A stretch of DNA of 64,000 nucleotides, from positions 1 through 64,000 of the forward strand of contig JAKATU010000092.1 of the NCBI GenBank assembly GCA_021818585.1. Reading direction: 5' to 3'. This DNA comes from Acidobacteriota bacterium. Lineage in GTDB: Bacteria > Acidobacteriota > Terriglobia > Terriglobales > Acidobacteriaceae. Below the pieces are notes generated by a model that was not told the origin of the DNA, did no database searches, and saw only the letters and a program-made list of their open reading frames with translations. A program made the translations under genes and the position numbers. This document shows positions 29,218 through 38,853 of the stretch, piece by piece (position 1 is the stretch's first letter; the number at the start of each line of letters is the position of its first letter).

Positions 29218-30408
29218 ATGTCCACTACTGCTACCAGCGTCCTCACCGACCGCATCGGCCGCATCGAGGTTTCTGCCACCATGGCAGTCACCGCCGAGGC
29301 CGCCAAGCTGCGCGCCCAGGGCCACAAGCTTGTCAACTTTGGCGCCGGCGAGCCCCACTTCTCCACTCCACAGCACATCAAGGATGCCGCCATCCGGGCC
29401 ATCCAGGACAACTTCTCCCGCTACACCGTAGTCGACGGCATTCCCGAGCTGCGCAAAGCCATCGTCGAGCGCCACGCCGCCGACTTCGCCACCAGCTACA
29501 TGCAGGACGAATGCGTATTCACCACAGGCGGCAAGCTCGCGCTCTTCAACGCCATCCAGGTGCTCGTCGACCACGGCGACGAAGTCATCCTGCCCGTCCC
29601 CTACTGGGTTTCCTTCAAGGACATCATCCAGTACGCCGGCGGCAAGGTCGTCTACCTGCCCACCGACGAGAAGGAAAACTTCCGCATCACCGCAGACGCT
29701 ATCGAGGCTGCCATCACGCCGCGCACCAAGGCCATCATCCTCAATTCGCCGTCCAACCCGGCCGGCTCCGTCGTCTCCAAATCAGACCTCGAACGCATCG
29801 TCCGCCTCGCGCACGAGCGCAACATCTTCGTCCTGCTCGACGAGTGCTATATCTACCTCAACTACACCGGCGAGCTCATCAGTGGAGCGTCCTTCACCGA
29901 AGCCAAAGAACACGTCATCGTCCTCGGCTCGCTCTCCAAAACCTATGCCATGACCGGCTGGCGCGCAGGCTACGCTCTGGGCCCCAAGCTCGTCATCTCG
30001 GCCATGAGCAAGCTGCAGAGCCAGTCCACCTCGTCCACTACGTCGATGGTGCAAAAGGCGTCTCTGGCTGCTGTTGCCGATTCGCAGGAGTGCGTTGCAG
30101 AGATGCGCGCAGACTACATCAAGCTGCGCGACCGCATCCTCACCCGTCTGGCAGAAATCCCCGGCATCACCTGCACCAGGCCGGAAGGTGCGTTCTACGT
30201 GTATCCCAACGTCAGCGCCTACCTCGGTCGCCCCGGCGCAAAGACCGCCATGGAACTCGCCTCGCGCCTGCTCCATGAGGCCCACGTCGTCAGCGTTCCC
30301 GGCGAGGCCTTCGGCACCAACGACCACATCCGCCTCACCTACGCCATCGCACACGCCGACGTGGAAGAAGGCGTCGACCGCATGAAGGCCTTTTTCGCAA
30401 CGCTCTAA
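29218..30408 (+). CDS. Class I pyridoxal-phosphate aminotransferase (aspartate aminotransferase-like)
   Basis: A 396-residue aminotransferase of fold type I: LVNFGAGEPHFSTPQHIKDAAI at the N-terminus, NSPSNPAGSVVSKSDLERI, DECYIYLNY (Asp and Tyr contacting PLP) and GSLSKTYAMTGWRAGYALGP, where Lys binds PLP. The C-terminal Arg in HIRLTYAIA binds the substrate carboxylate. Aspartate:2-oxoglutarate transfer is the likeliest activity by similarity to acidobacterial and Bacillus-type AspB; other amino acids such as tyrosine are possible. Confidence 0.93.
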   Translation: MSTTATSVLTDRIGRIEVSATMAVTAEAAKLRAQGHKLVNFGAGEPHFSTPQHIKDAAIRAIQDNFSRYTVVDGIPELRKAIVERHAADFATSYMQDECVFTTGGKLALFNAIQVLVDHGDEVILPVPYWVSFKDIIQYAGGKVVYLPTDEKENFRITADAIEAAITPRTKAIILNSPSNPAGSVVSKSDLERIVRLAHERNIFVLLDECYIYLNYTGELISGASFTEAKEHVIVLGSLSKTYAMTGWRAGYALGPKLVISAMSKLQSQSTSSTTSMVQKASLAAVADSQECVAEMRADYIKLRDRILTRLAEIPGITCTRPEGAFYVYPNVSAYLGRPGAKTAMELASRLLHEAHVVSVPGEAFGTNDHIRLTYAIAHADVEEGVDRMKAFFATL

Positions 30409-30471
30409 GAGCGGCATCGTGCTTTCTCTATCCCATCCGCTGCGCCTCTTCGGGGGCGCAGCGCATCTCTT

Positions 30472-31161
30472 TTGCAGGTGAAAACTCTGAAGGTCCAAAT
30501 TCGCGGCATTCTTTTTGACATGGACGGCGTCCTCGTCAGCTCCCTCGGCTCAGTCGAGCGCAGTTGGCAGCGCTGGGCCATCGAGTACGGCGTAGACCCC
30601 GAACTCGCCATCCGCACGGCACACGGCTGCCGAGCCCTTGACACCGTTCGCTTCCTGCGTCCGGACATCGAAGCACAAGCCGGCCTCCAGCGCATTGAAG
30701 ACCTCGAAGTCGAGGACAAAGAGGGGCTGGAAATCCTCCCCGGCGTCCCCGAATTTCTGGCCAATCTCCCCGTCGGTTCCTGGACCGTCGTCACCTCGGC
30801 TACTGAGCGCCTCGCCCGCGTCCGCCTCCAGCACGGAGGCATTCCCGCCCCCGAGCGCTTCATCACCGCCGACCTCGTCGCCAACGGCAAGCCCCACCCC
30901 GAACCTTACCTCAAAGGCGCGGAACTCCTCGGCCTCGCGCCTGCCGACTGCCTCGTCATCGAAGACGCCGCCTCCGGAACCAAAGCCGGCCATGCCGCCG
31001 GATGCAAAGTTCTCGCCACGCTCTTCTCGCACTCCATCGAGAGCCTCGCCGCCGCTGACTGGATCGTCGAGTCTCTCAAGGACGTCTCGCTCCACATCGA
31101 CAACGGCCTCATCGAGCTCGAATTCACCCCTGTCGACCGCGAAGTCGCCGTCGCAAACTAA
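30472..31161 (+). CDS. HAD-superfamily phosphatase (sugar- or glycerol-phosphatase-like)
   Basis: A 229-residue HAD hydrolase with all motifs: FDMDGVLVSS (nucleophile Asp), VVTSATERLARVRL (motif II Thr/Ser), NGKPHPEPYLKGAELLG (Lys) and VIEDAASGTKAGHAAGCKVLATL (acidic motif IV). The KPHPEPY pattern matches the yeast Gpp1/Dog1-like group, so glycerol-3-phosphate or a sugar phosphate is a likely substrate. The start is uncertain: TTG at 30472 or GTG at 30478, neither with a clear ribosome site. Confidence 0.88.
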   Translation: MQVKTLKVQIRGILFDMDGVLVSSLGSVERSWQRWAIEYGVDPELAIRTAHGCRALDTVRFLRPDIEAQAGLQRIEDLEVEDKEGLEILPGVPEFLANLPVGSWTVVTSATERLARVRLQHGGIPAPERFITADLVANGKPHPEPYLKGAELLGLAPADCLVIEDAASGTKAGHAAGCKVLATLFSHSIESLAAADWIVESLKDVSLHIDNGLIELEFTPVDREVAVAN

Positions 31162-31180
31162 AGCTCAATCGCACGCAACA

Positions 31181-31209
31181 AAAAGCCGCTCCTGAATGGA
31201 GCGGCTTTT
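31181..31209. terminator. Bidirectional terminator between HAD gene and hppD
   Basis: AAAAGCCGCTCC and GGAGCGGCTTTT form a 12-bp stem with a 5-base loop; T runs occur on both sides, serving both convergent genes. Confidence 0.88.
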
Positions 31210-31232
31210 GTCATCTTATGGGGAAGAATGAT

Positions 31233-32369
31233 CTACAAATTGCCCCTAAGCTCCTGCTCGCGTTCAATCGCCTCAAACAAAGCCTTGAAGTTCCCCTTGC
31301 CAAAGCTCCGGCTGCCCTTGCGCTGGATGATCTCGTAAAACAGCGTCGGTCTGTCTTCCACCGGCTTGGTAAATATCTGCAGCATGTAGCCTTCGTCGTC
31401 GCGATCCACCAGGATGCCCAGCTTCTCCAACTCCTCAATCGGCTCATCAATCCTGCCCACGCGGCCTTCCAGCTCGGTGTAATAGGTGTGCGGGACCTTA
31501 AGAAAAGCCACGCCCTGATCCTGCAGCTTGCCGACCGTTTCCAGAATGTCATCCGTCGCCATCGCTACATGCTGCACGCCTGGCCCGTGATAAAACTCCA
31601 GGTACTCCTCAATCTGTGACTTCCTGCGTCCCTCGGCCGGCTCGTTGATGGGGAACTTCACCCGCCCGTTGCCGTTGGCCATCACCTTCGACATCAGCGC
31701 CGAGTACTCCGTCGAAATATCCTTATCGTCAAAGTGCTGGTAGAGCGAAAATCCCAGGATATCCGCGTAATAATCCACCCAGCGGTTCATCTCATTCCAG
31801 CCCACGTTGCCCACCATGTGATCCACATACTTCAGGCCCACCGGTCGCGCCAGCGGATCGACGCCGCTCATCCCCACCTCAGCCCGATAGCCCGGCATGA
31901 ACGCGCCGTGGTAGTCACTGCGCTCCACGAATGTATGGATCGTGTCTCCGTAAGCTGCAATCGACGACATCTTCACCACGCCGAACTCATCCTTCAGCTC
32001 CATCGGCTCGCGAACGCTTCTCGCGCCGCGCCGGGTTGTTTCCTTCCATGCCTGCCGCGCGTCATCCACCCACAGCGCCACGTCGCGCACGCCGTCACCG
32101 TGCAGATGCACGTGCGCCGCAATCTCCCCGTCCGGACGCAGCGGCGTCGTCAGCACAAACCGGATCTTGCCCTGCTGCAGCACGTATGACGCGCGATCCC
32201 GCACGCCCGTCTCCGGGCCGGCATACGCCACCAGGCTGAAGCCAAACGCCATGCGGTAAAAGTAAGCGGCCTGCCGCGCGTTGCCAACGTAAAACTCCAC
32301 GTAATCGGTGCCGTTCAAGGGCAGATAATCTTTCGTAGTCTGCACTTCAGGATGGACCAGGGTAGACAT
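31233..32369 (-). CDS. hppD: 4-hydroxyphenylpyruvate dioxygenase
   Basis: A 378-residue non-haem iron dioxygenase that converts 4-hydroxyphenylpyruvate to homogentisate in tyrosine degradation. Two vicinal-oxygen-chelate domains are visible: GTDYVEFYVGNARQAAYFYRMAFGFSLVAY and KYVDHMVGNVGWNEMNRWVDYYADILGFS (first iron His). GPGVQHVAMATDDI carries the second His, and LFYEIIQRKGSRSFGKGNFKALFEAIE is the hallmark C-terminus with the Glu ligand. I chose the ATG at 32369 because GGAG lies nine bases upstream. phhA, the preceding enzyme of phenylalanine degradation, lies 7 kb away; no homogentisate genes are seen. Confidence 0.96.
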   Translation of the reverse strand: MSTLVHPEVQTTKDYLPLNGTDYVEFYVGNARQAAYFYRMAFGFSLVAYAGPETGVRDRASYVLQQGKIRFVLTTPLRPDGEIAAHVHLHGDGVRDVALWVDDARQAWKETTRRGARSVREPMELKDEFGVVKMSSIAAYGDTIHTFVERSDYHGAFMPGYRAEVGMSGVDPLARPVGLKYVDHMVGNVGWNEMNRWVDYYADILGFSLYQHFDDKDISTEYSALMSKVMANGNGRVKFPINEPAEGRRKSQIEEYLEFYHGPGVQHVAMATDDILETVGKLQDQGVAFLKVPHTYYTELEGRVGRIDEPIEELEKLGILVDRDDEGYMLQIFTKPVEDRPTLFYEIIQRKGSRSFGKGNFKALFEAIEREQELRGNL

Positions 32370-32585
32370 AACTTCACACTCCACAGATTGTTCGCCAGCG
32401 GGCCGGTTTACGTCCAAATCCCACTGCGACCCTATAAACTAACGCCAAACCGTAACAACTGGCAAAGGGGCATGGAACCACAAACCGCACCCCCTTTTCG
32501 TTCCGATGACGCAAACAGGACTATGGATAGCAGAAGCCTTGTAAAAAATGTGTGAAACGGCATTGTGCGATCCCATCACCCATTC

Positions 32586-34517
32586 CTACTTCACCAACCG
32601 CACCGTCAAAATCTGTCCCGCAGCCTTCGGATCGTTCACCGCCGCATATGAAATCTGCGCACGCTTGCCCACCAGGTCCGTGCATGGATTCAATGCACCC
32701 TTGATCTGCACGCCCACTGCGGAATACGTCACGTGGTAAAAATTGTCCCGGTAGAGCGTCAGGTTCTTTCCGCCTGCATCCAGCGTCAGCACCAGCATCG
32801 TGGGATAGTAGCAATTCACCTGCGTCACCACGCCCGCCACCGTGTGCTTCGCGCCCGTAGGCGGCCCGGCAGGGAAGTGCGGTGTCTTCTCAACCAGGCT
32901 CACTACTGGCGCTGATCCTGCCTTGCTCACCACCGTAGGAGGCATCGGGCCCGCAATCTGCTTACGGCCCGTGCCCTCCCCTGTATAAGCAGTCCGAGCA
33001 CTGCCCATCGCCACCTGCTCATGCTGCATCGTCGCTTCTTCACTCTGCGCGCGCGCCATCATGGTCTTCTGGTCCTCTATCCGCGCCGTCTCTTCCTCAA
33101 TCATCGCCATCGCCGCATGGTTCCGCGCCACATGCCGCGCGGCCTCCAGCACGCGCAGCGCGTTGTCAAAGTCCTGGTGATTCGCCAGCCCTGCCGCCGC
33201 GTCCAGTCGATACTGCACATTGTCCGGCTCCATGGAGATAGCCTGCGCCTCCAGCATGTGAGCGGCGTGCTCATGCACTTTATGAATGTCGTAAAACTGC
33301 GCCAGCAGGTCATACGCCGCCGCGAATCGCGGATTCAGCGCAATCGACTTCTTCAGGCTCGCTTCCACCTGCGCGTCTTCCGCGGAATCTCCATTGCGCA
33401 TCGCGCATTCGGCAAACCGGTAGTTCGCCAGGTAGCCGCCGGGAGCAAGCTTCAGCGCTCCGGCATACCAGTTCTCCGCGGCTCGTAGATTTCCCGCGCG
33501 CATCTCCAGATAGCCCATCATCTGATTGCCCATCGGACTGTTCGGATCCTCCGCCAGCACCTGCTTCAGCAGCGCTCGCGCAGCGTTCATGCGATGGTTA
33601 TCCACCAGCACGCCCGCGCGAATCGCATTGGCTTCCGTCTCCGGAACCTCCCGCGTCACAAACGCCTTTTCGTCCACCTTCGTCTTCAGGTTCAGTCGAA
33701 AGTACGCATACTCCAGGCGATTCAGATAGTCCTTCAGGCTCCTGTCCATCTTGCGCAGGCTCCCAAACGCATCGCGCGCCGCCGTCAGAGAATCCTGCCG
33801 CGCCTTCAAGTCGTGCTCATATGTTCCCAGTATCTCTGTTCCATGCCGGCGATCCGTCACAATGAGGTAGTGCACCAGCGCCCAGGACTCCGCATAAAAA
33901 ATCGTGCCCTTTTGCTCTTCGTGATAGTAGGGCGAGCTCGCCGTAATCTGCACCAGCGTCGCCACCGGAATCAAACTGTGCGTCCGCAGGTACATCAAAT
34001 CATTCACGTCCGGCTGCCCCAGGTCCACTTCGCCGGCGTGAATATACGTGTTCTGGTAAAACTCCGCCAGTCCCTCATTCAGCCACAGCGGCATCCAGGT
34101 GTAGTCATCGCGCAGCAGGTAGTGCGTGTACTCGTGGTACACAGTCGCATAAGGATGCGGCCCGTCCCCGTCCAGCCGCAGCAGAATGTAAGTCCGCGGT
34201 CCTCGCCACACAAAGTATCCGGCCAGGTCCAGCTTGCCCTTGCCCAGGTAAGCCGTCGGCTCTATCTCGCGAAACTCCTTACCGTTCCGCAACGCAACCA
34301 CCAGCATCGGAGCCACGTCCGCCGGATGAGCACCGAGCAGCGCCGAAAATGTCTCGCGCATCTTTTCAAAATGCGAGGCCAGCGCCACGCCCTCGGCCTG
34401 GCCCGCATCCGTCAAAATCCTGAAGTGCGGACTGCTCACCTCCACCCACTTTTGCCTGGCCCACCCTTGACCCACTAGAGCCAGCGCCAACAGCAGTATC
34501 CCGGCTACCTTCCGCAT
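32586..34517 (-). CDS. Exported DUF1570-like peptidase-fold protein with TPR repeats
   Basis: A 643-residue protein with a signal peptide (MRKVAGILLLALALVGQGWA). The N-terminal ~250 residues look like a gluzincin metallopeptidase: VYHEYTHYLLRDD gives HExxH, and MPLWLNEGLAEFYQNT supplies the downstream Glu; WVEVSSPHFRILTDAG is typical of DUF1570-type proteins. Residues about 300-480 contain TPR-like repeats (ARALLKQVLAEDPNSPMG, AENWYAGALKLAPGGYLANY, SIALNPRFAAAYDLLAQF). The C-terminal ~90 residues form a separate beta-rich domain. Activity and substrate are unknown; it probably acts in the periplasm. Confidence 0.82.
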   Translation of the reverse strand: MRKVAGILLLALALVGQGWARQKWVEVSSPHFRILTDAGQAEGVALASHFEKMRETFSALLGAHPADVAPMLVVALRNGKEFREIEPTAYLGKGKLDLAGYFVWRGPRTYILLRLDGDGPHPYATVYHEYTHYLLRDDYTWMPLWLNEGLAEFYQNTYIHAGEVDLGQPDVNDLMYLRTHSLIPVATLVQITASSPYYHEEQKGTIFYAESWALVHYLIVTDRRHGTEILGTYEHDLKARQDSLTAARDAFGSLRKMDRSLKDYLNRLEYAYFRLNLKTKVDEKAFVTREVPETEANAIRAGVLVDNHRMNAARALLKQVLAEDPNSPMGNQMMGYLEMRAGNLRAAENWYAGALKLAPGGYLANYRFAECAMRNGDSAEDAQVEASLKKSIALNPRFAAAYDLLAQFYDIHKVHEHAAHMLEAQAISMEPDNVQYRLDAAAGLANHQDFDNALRVLEAARHVARNHAAMAMIEEETARIEDQKTMMARAQSEEATMQHEQVAMGSARTAYTGEGTGRKQIAGPMPPTVVSKAGSAPVVSLVEKTPHFPAGPPTGAKHTVAGVVTQVNCYYPTMLVLTLDAGGKNLTLYRDNFYHVTYSAVGVQIKGALNPCTDLVGKRAQISYAAVNDPKAAGQILTVRLVK

Positions 34518-34669
34518 GGCCGTGAGCCTACTCCAAATCCTGCTTGCGCGAAAGTCCCTCGCGCCGCTTTTCTGTTACATCCGGCGATTTCGCTTCTGTC
34601 TCGATTCATCCGATTTTCGCCCCGCTGTCACACTCCCTGTTGCAATATGGAAGAGACAGGGGAACTCTT

Positions 34670-35344
34670 TTGCCGCGCATTCACTTTCATCAGCAGCTTG
34701 CAGACCTCAAAGATCGCCTCCTCGCCATGGCCGCGCTGGCCCAGCAGGCCGTCGAGTCGGCTGTAGATGCCTACATCAACTCCGACCTCGATCTGTGCCA
34801 GTATGTGCGCAAAAATGAAACCGCCATCAATCTCGCCCAGCGCGAAGTGGATGAAATGGCCTATGACCTTCTCGCCAAAGAGCAGCCCATGGCCGTCGAT
34901 CTCCGTTTCATCCTCGCCGTCATCAAAATCAACGGCGATCTCGAGCGCATCGGCGACCAGGCTGTCAGCATCGCCCGCCGTACAGAAGAACTCGTCGCGC
35001 AAAACCGCCCTGCGCTTCCCGCAGACATCGCCCGCATGGGCACACTCGCCGCCAGAATGATCCGCACCGCCGTGTTGTCCCTCCTCGACGGCGATGCACA
35101 GATTGCCGAAAACGTCATTGCCATGGACGACGAGGTCGACGACCTCAACCGTGAATCCCAGGCCTCTCTTATCGAGTTCATCCAGAACTCGCCTGACCGA
35201 GCCGCACACGCGCTGCTCGCCATCATGGTGGCCCGCAGTCTCGAGCGCATCTCCGACCACGCCACCAACATCGCCACCGATGTCATCTTCTGGATTCGCG
35301 GCGCCGATCTCCGCCACCAGGCCAGCCTTGCGGAAGCCGAATAA
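34670..35344 (+). CDS. phoU: Phosphate signalling regulator PhoU
   Basis: A 224-residue helical protein made of two PhoU repeats: RIHFHQQLADLKDRLLAMAALAQQAVESAVDAYI, EVDEMAYDLLAKEQPMAVDLRFILAVIKINGDLERIGDQAVSIARR and the second copy ending MVARSLERISDHATNIATDVIFWIRG. PhoU links the Pst transporter to the PhoR/PhoB phosphate response; no pst or pho genes are adjacent. I chose TTG at 34670, which has AGGGGA about seven bases upstream and gives the normal family length; the longer frame upstream lacks similarity. Confidence 0.93.
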   Translation: MPRIHFHQQLADLKDRLLAMAALAQQAVESAVDAYINSDLDLCQYVRKNETAINLAQREVDEMAYDLLAKEQPMAVDLRFILAVIKINGDLERIGDQAVSIARRTEELVAQNRPALPADIARMGTLAARMIRTAVLSLLDGDAQIAENVIAMDDEVDDLNRESQASLIEFIQNSPDRAAHALLAIMVARSLERISDHATNIATDVIFWIRGADLRHQASLAEAE

Positions 35345-35438
35345 CCGCTCGCGATACGTGCTCTGCCCCTGAGCGCGGAGACAAAAATGCGACAAAGGCG
35401 CGGGCGCCCGTGCGGTCAGCACCGATTACACTATCTGC

Positions 35439-36326
35439 ATGTCAGCTCTCGTTCTCGACGGCAAAGCCTACGCCAGGCAGATGGAATCCGAACTCCTGCC
35501 TCGCGTCGAAGCGCTTCGCGCAAAAACCGGCGAAACCCCCATCCTCGCCACCATCCTCGTCGGAGCTGATCCCGCATCGGCCACCTACGTGCGCATGAAA
35601 GGCAACGCCTGCCGCCGCGTTGGCATGGACTCGCTCGCCGTGCATCTCCCCGAAGAGACCACCACCGAAGATCTGCTCGCCAAAATCGACGAGCTCAACG
35701 CCGACCCCCGCGTCCACGGCATCCTGCTTCAGCACCCCGTCCCCGGGCAGATCGACGAGCGCGCCTGCTTCGACCGCATCGCCCTCACCAAAGATGTTGA
35801 CGGTGTCACCGCTCTCGGCTTCGGCCTCATGGCCATGGGCGAACACGTCTATGGTTCCGCCACGCCCGGCGGCATCATGCGCTTGCTTCGCCACTACAAC
35901 ATTCCCATGGAGGGCAGGGAAGCCGTCGTCGTCGGACGCAGCCCCATCCTCGGCAAGCCCATGGCGATGATGCTCCTCGGCGCCAACGCCACGGTCACCA
36001 TCTGCCATTCCCGCACCAAAAATCTGGCTGAAGTTGTCAGCCGCGCAGAGATCCTCGTCGGCGCCGTCGGCAAGCCCGAGTTCATCAAGGCCGACTGGAT
36101 TCGCGAAGGAGCGGTCATCGTCGATGCCGGCTACCACCCCGGAGGCGTCGGCGACGTCGAGCTATCCCGTGCCATCGACCGCTGCTCCGCCTACACGCCC
36201 GTCCCCGGCGGAGTCGGTCCCATGACCATCGCGACCCTCATCGCCCAGACAGTCGAAGCCGCACAAAAGGCCGCAGGAATCCAACGGCCAGTCCCGAATT
36301 CCGGCATCAACCGCATCCACCCGTAG
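35439..36326 (+). CDS. folD: Methylenetetrahydrofolate dehydrogenase / methenyl-THF cyclohydrolase
   Basis: A 295-residue bifunctional enzyme that interconverts 5,10-methylene-THF and 10-formyl-THF. Motifs: [22 protein letters not shown] (catalytic Lys near 55), [46 protein letters not shown] (NADP site) and [14 protein letters not shown]. Length is normal. A TACACT box lies six bases before the ATG, so the transcript may be leaderless. Its tail overlaps the convergent HNH gene by 20 bases. Its formyl-THF would feed PurH, encoded 20 kb away. Confidence 0.97.
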   Translation: MSALVLDGKAYARQMESELLPRVEALRAKTGETPILATILVGADPASATYVRMKGNACRRVGMDSLAVHLPEETTTEDLLAKIDELNADPRVHGILLQHPVPGQIDERACFDRIALTKDVDGVTALGFGLMAMGEHVYGSATPGGIMRLLRHYNIPMEGREAVVVGRSPILGKPMAMMLLGANATVTICHSRTKNLAEVVSRAEILVGAVGKPEFIKADWIREGAVIVDAGYHPGGVGDVELSRAIDRCSAYTPVPGGVGPMTIATLIAQTVEAAQKAAGIQRPVPNSGINRIHP

Positions 36327-37032
36327 CCGCGCAGTAACGATTCGCCGCGTCCAGGTATTGCGTCCAGTTTTCCGCAATCCCATGCTGCGCCGCGGCCAGC
36401 GGCATCTTGCCCGCCTTCACCTCGTAAGCCAGGTAATCCTCCACCCGATCCTTGATCTTGAAGTAACGGCCCTGTAGCGAAACCCCCGAAGGCCCGCACT
36501 CCGGCCAGATATTTCCCATCCCATCCGCTCCGCCCAACTCCAGCGGTACCAGGTGGTCCAGTTCGCAAACCTGCGTATCCCCGTAGTTCCCTCGCGGATC
36601 GCGAAGCGAGTACCACCTGTAGGCCTTGTGTTTCTTCTTCTCGCTGCTCTGCTGGTTGCGAATACAACCGGTTCGCCACGCGGGATTCCGGAGCAAAGCC
36701 ACCGTTACGCTCGGGTTGATGCCGCCCGGCGTACAGCGCGGATCAGGAACCGGATATCCATCCCGCATCTGCGTCGAACAGCTCCCAGCCCGGGGACGCC
36801 GCCAGTGAGCAAAATACTCTGAAGTATAGGTCACATGGAACTGAGCGCAATACTGCTGCTCATGCTCTTTCCAGTCGGAGCGGCTTCCATAATCGCCGCG
36901 CCATCCATGCCCGGAATAGCGATAGCCATGATCGCTGTAGTGATGGAGCCGCGAATCCCTGCTCCATAAAATCGAAAAAACAACCACCGCCACAATCAGC
37001 GTAAAAACAAATGAGGTAGACCGGCGAAACAT
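36307..37032 (-). CDS. HNH-type nuclease-like protein with N-terminal membrane anchor
   Basis: A 241-residue protein with an N-terminal hydrophobic segment ([17 protein letters not shown]) that is a signal or anchor. A histidine/tyrosine-rich linker precedes a domain with [25 protein letters not shown], the HNH-like core (the Asp-His pair and a later Asn). Four or more cysteines ([23 protein letters not shown]) could bind a metal or form disulphides. It is likely an exported nuclease-like protein, but the target is unknown. It is convergent with folD. Confidence 0.75.
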   Translation of the reverse strand: MFRRSTSFVFTLIVAVVVFSILWSRDSRLHHYSDHGYRYSGHGWRGDYGSRSDWKEHEQQYCAQFHVTYTSEYFAHWRRPRAGSCSTQMRDGYPVPDPRCTPGGINPSVTVALLRNPAWRTGCIRNQQSSEKKKHKAYRWYSLRDPRGNYGDTQVCELDHLVPLELGGADGMGNIWPECGPSGVSLQGRYFKIKDRVEDYLAYEVKAGKMPLAAAQHGIAENWTQYLDAANRYCAATGGCG

Positions 37033-37104
37033 AATTGACGCTACCCTAACACGGTTTCCCGTCGCAGCCTACGTTACCAGTTACGGCGAAGAGTCGAATG
37101 CACC

Positions 37105-37479
37105 CTACGCGAACACCCGCCCGCACTGCATCCCCAGCCACACGCCCACAAAGCCCATCACCAGGCTGGCGCCAAAGTACAGGAATGCCGTCGCTGCCTG
37201 CCCATTCTGCATCGCATGCAGCGTCTCGTACTCAAAGGTCGAGAAGGTTGTATAAGCGCCGATAAACCCTATCGGAATCGTGTATCGCCACGCAGGGTTC
37301 AGGTCCAGGTGAGCATCCAGAATGGCCAGCGTCAGGCCGATCAAAAAGCAGCCTGTTACGTTTATCACCAGTGTGCCGTAAGGAAAGCGTGTTCCCACAC
37401 GCTCATAAATCCACACTCCCACCGCGTAGCGGACAATGGCGCCAAGCGCTCCGCCAAGCGCAATCCATAAATATTTCAT
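37105..37479 (-). CDS. crcB: Fluoride ion channel (CrcB/Fluc)
   Basis: A 124-residue protein with four membrane helices. Family motifs: GGALGAIVRYAVGVWI, TRFPYGTLVINVTGCFLIGLTLAI (the conserved Asn of the pore), and GFIGAYTTFSTFEYETL. Dimeric Fluc channels export fluoride and protect phosphoryl-transfer enzymes. AAGGAGG precedes the ATG. A fluoride riboswitch starts 122 bases upstream of the start codon and its promoter is visible, so expression should rise with fluoride. Confidence 0.96.
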   Translation of the reverse strand: MKYLWIALGGALGAIVRYAVGVWIYERVGTRFPYGTLVINVTGCFLIGLTLAILDAHLDLNPAWRYTIPIGFIGAYTTFSTFEYETLHAMQNGQAATAFLYFGASLVMGFVGVWLGMQCGRVFA

Positions 37480-37540
37480 ACGGTTTGAATATCCTCCTTG
37501 GCACTTCAGGCCGCTAGCGCGGCAAGCATCGTCGTAAAGT

Positions 37541-37601
37541 GTCAGGAGTCATTGGCTGCCGGAACCGGCAGCGGTTGGGTTGAGGCGAACTCCACCGCCC
37601 C
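37541..37601 (-). promoter_or_regulatory. Fluoride (crcB-type) riboswitch
   Basis: On the reverse strand a short hairpin GGCG...CGCC encloses GUGGAGUU, and a second hairpin GCUGCCG/CGGCAGC follows the conserved AACC. GGAGUU can pair with downstream GACUCC as the required pseudoknot. Known fluoride riboswitches (the Pseudomonas syringae crcB aptamer) have the same order of elements with different but compensating bases in the pseudoknot. It lies directly at the predicted transcription start and upstream of crcB. Confidence 0.93.
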
Positions 37602-37608
37602 TGTAGAC

Positions 37609-37638
37609 AGAATCATCAATGCCCAGCCATGGAGTCAA
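37609..37638 (-). promoter_or_regulatory. Promoter of the fluoride riboswitch-crcB transcript
   Basis: TTGACT and GATTCT (reverse strand) with an 18-base spacer; transcription would start about 37602, at the 5' end of the riboswitch. Confidence 0.6.
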
Positions 37639-37738
37639 GTCCCTTATCCTGTTCATCAAAGCAAAACCTGCCGTTGCCATTCCGGCACCCCGGGTGATGC
37701 GCGCTCAACGAAGGGGATAACATCGTAGCCAGCCAAGC

Positions 37739-38791
37739 ATGAGAATCCTGACGACCTCAACCGCATTCCCGCCCCACTACTTCACCCAGAAGCAGATCGC
37801 CGACGAACTCGCCAGCTACTGGCAGGGCTCGCTCGACACGGCGATCCTCGATCGCCTGCACTCGCGCACCGGTGTCGATGGCCGCTACTTCTCGCGCCCC
37901 CTTGCCGACTATCGCGCTCTCGACACATGGGGCAAGGCCAACAACGTCTGGATCGAAACCGCCCTCGACCTCGGCGAGCGCTCCATCGAGTGCCTCATCG
38001 AGCAGTCCGGCATCGAGCGCTCGCAAATCGGCGCCATCTTTTTCGTCTCCGTCACAGGCGTCGCCAGCCCATCCATTGATGCACGCCTCGTCAACCGCCT
38101 CAACCTCTCGCAGCGTATCCGCCGCAACCCGCTCTTCGGCCTCGGCTGCGTCGCCGGAGCCGCCGGTCTCGCCCGCGCCGCGGACTACGTCAAAGCCTAT
38201 CCAGACCAGTACGCCGTCCTGCTCGCTGTCGAACTCTGCTCGCTTACCTGGCAGCGCGAAGACCTCTCCGTCGCCAATCTCATCTCCACCGGCCTCTTCG
38301 GAGACGGCGCCGCCGCCGTGCTCGTCGCCGGCGACCAGACCGCTCACGCCGCCGCATCGCCGCGCATCCTCGACCACGCCCAGGTCTTCTACCCCGAAAC
38401 CGAATCCGTCATGGGCTGGGATATCTCCGAGCGCGGCTTTCAGATCGTCCTCTCGCCGGAAGTCCCCAACGTCGTCCGCCAGAACCTGGGCCGCGATGTC
38501 GATCTCTTCCTCGCCGCGCACAACCTCACCCGCGAAGACATTGGCTGCTGGCTCATGCACAACGGCGGCCCCAAGGTGCTCGAAGCCTCTGAAGATGCAC
38601 TCGGCATGGAGCGTGGTTCGCTCACCGTCTCCTGGGAAGCGCTCCGCCGCGTCGGCAATCTCTCCTCAGCCTCGGTCCTGGTCGTCCTTGATGATGTCAT
38701 GAAGCACCAGCGCCCAGCGTCCGGCACAAAGAGCATCCTCGCCGCCATGGGCCCCGGCTTCTGCTGCGAAATGCTTTTGATCGAGTGGTAG
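37739..38791 (+). CDS. Type III polyketide synthase (chalcone synthase-like)
   Basis: A 350-residue thiolase-fold enzyme with the type III PKS triad: Cys in LFGLGCVAGAAGLARAADYV, His in CWLMHNGGPKVLEA and Asn in VGNLSSASVLVVL. FFVSVTGVASPSIDARLVNRL is also typical. Bacterial relatives make alkylresorcinols, pyrones or similar lipid-derived aromatics from acyl-CoA and malonyl-CoA; the product here cannot be read. The usual methyltransferase or oxidoreductase partners are not next to it, so it stands alone. Confidence 0.93.
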   Translation: MRILTTSTAFPPHYFTQKQIADELASYWQGSLDTAILDRLHSRTGVDGRYFSRPLADYRALDTWGKANNVWIETALDLGERSIECLIEQSGIERSQIGAIFFVSVTGVASPSIDARLVNRLNLSQRIRRNPLFGLGCVAGAAGLARAADYVKAYPDQYAVLLAVELCSLTWQREDLSVANLISTGLFGDGAAAVLVAGDQTAHAAASPRILDHAQVFYPETESVMGWDISERGFQIVLSPEVPNVVRQNLGRDVDLFLAAHNLTREDIGCWLMHNGGPKVLEASEDALGMERGSLTVSWEALRRVGNLSSASVLVVLDDVMKHQRPASGTKSILAAMGPGFCCEMLLIEW

Positions 38792-38853
38792 TGATGCAGC
38801 TTCGCGTCGAGGGAGGTTTGCATGAAATTTGGTGCGGAGAGTCTTTTAATTAG

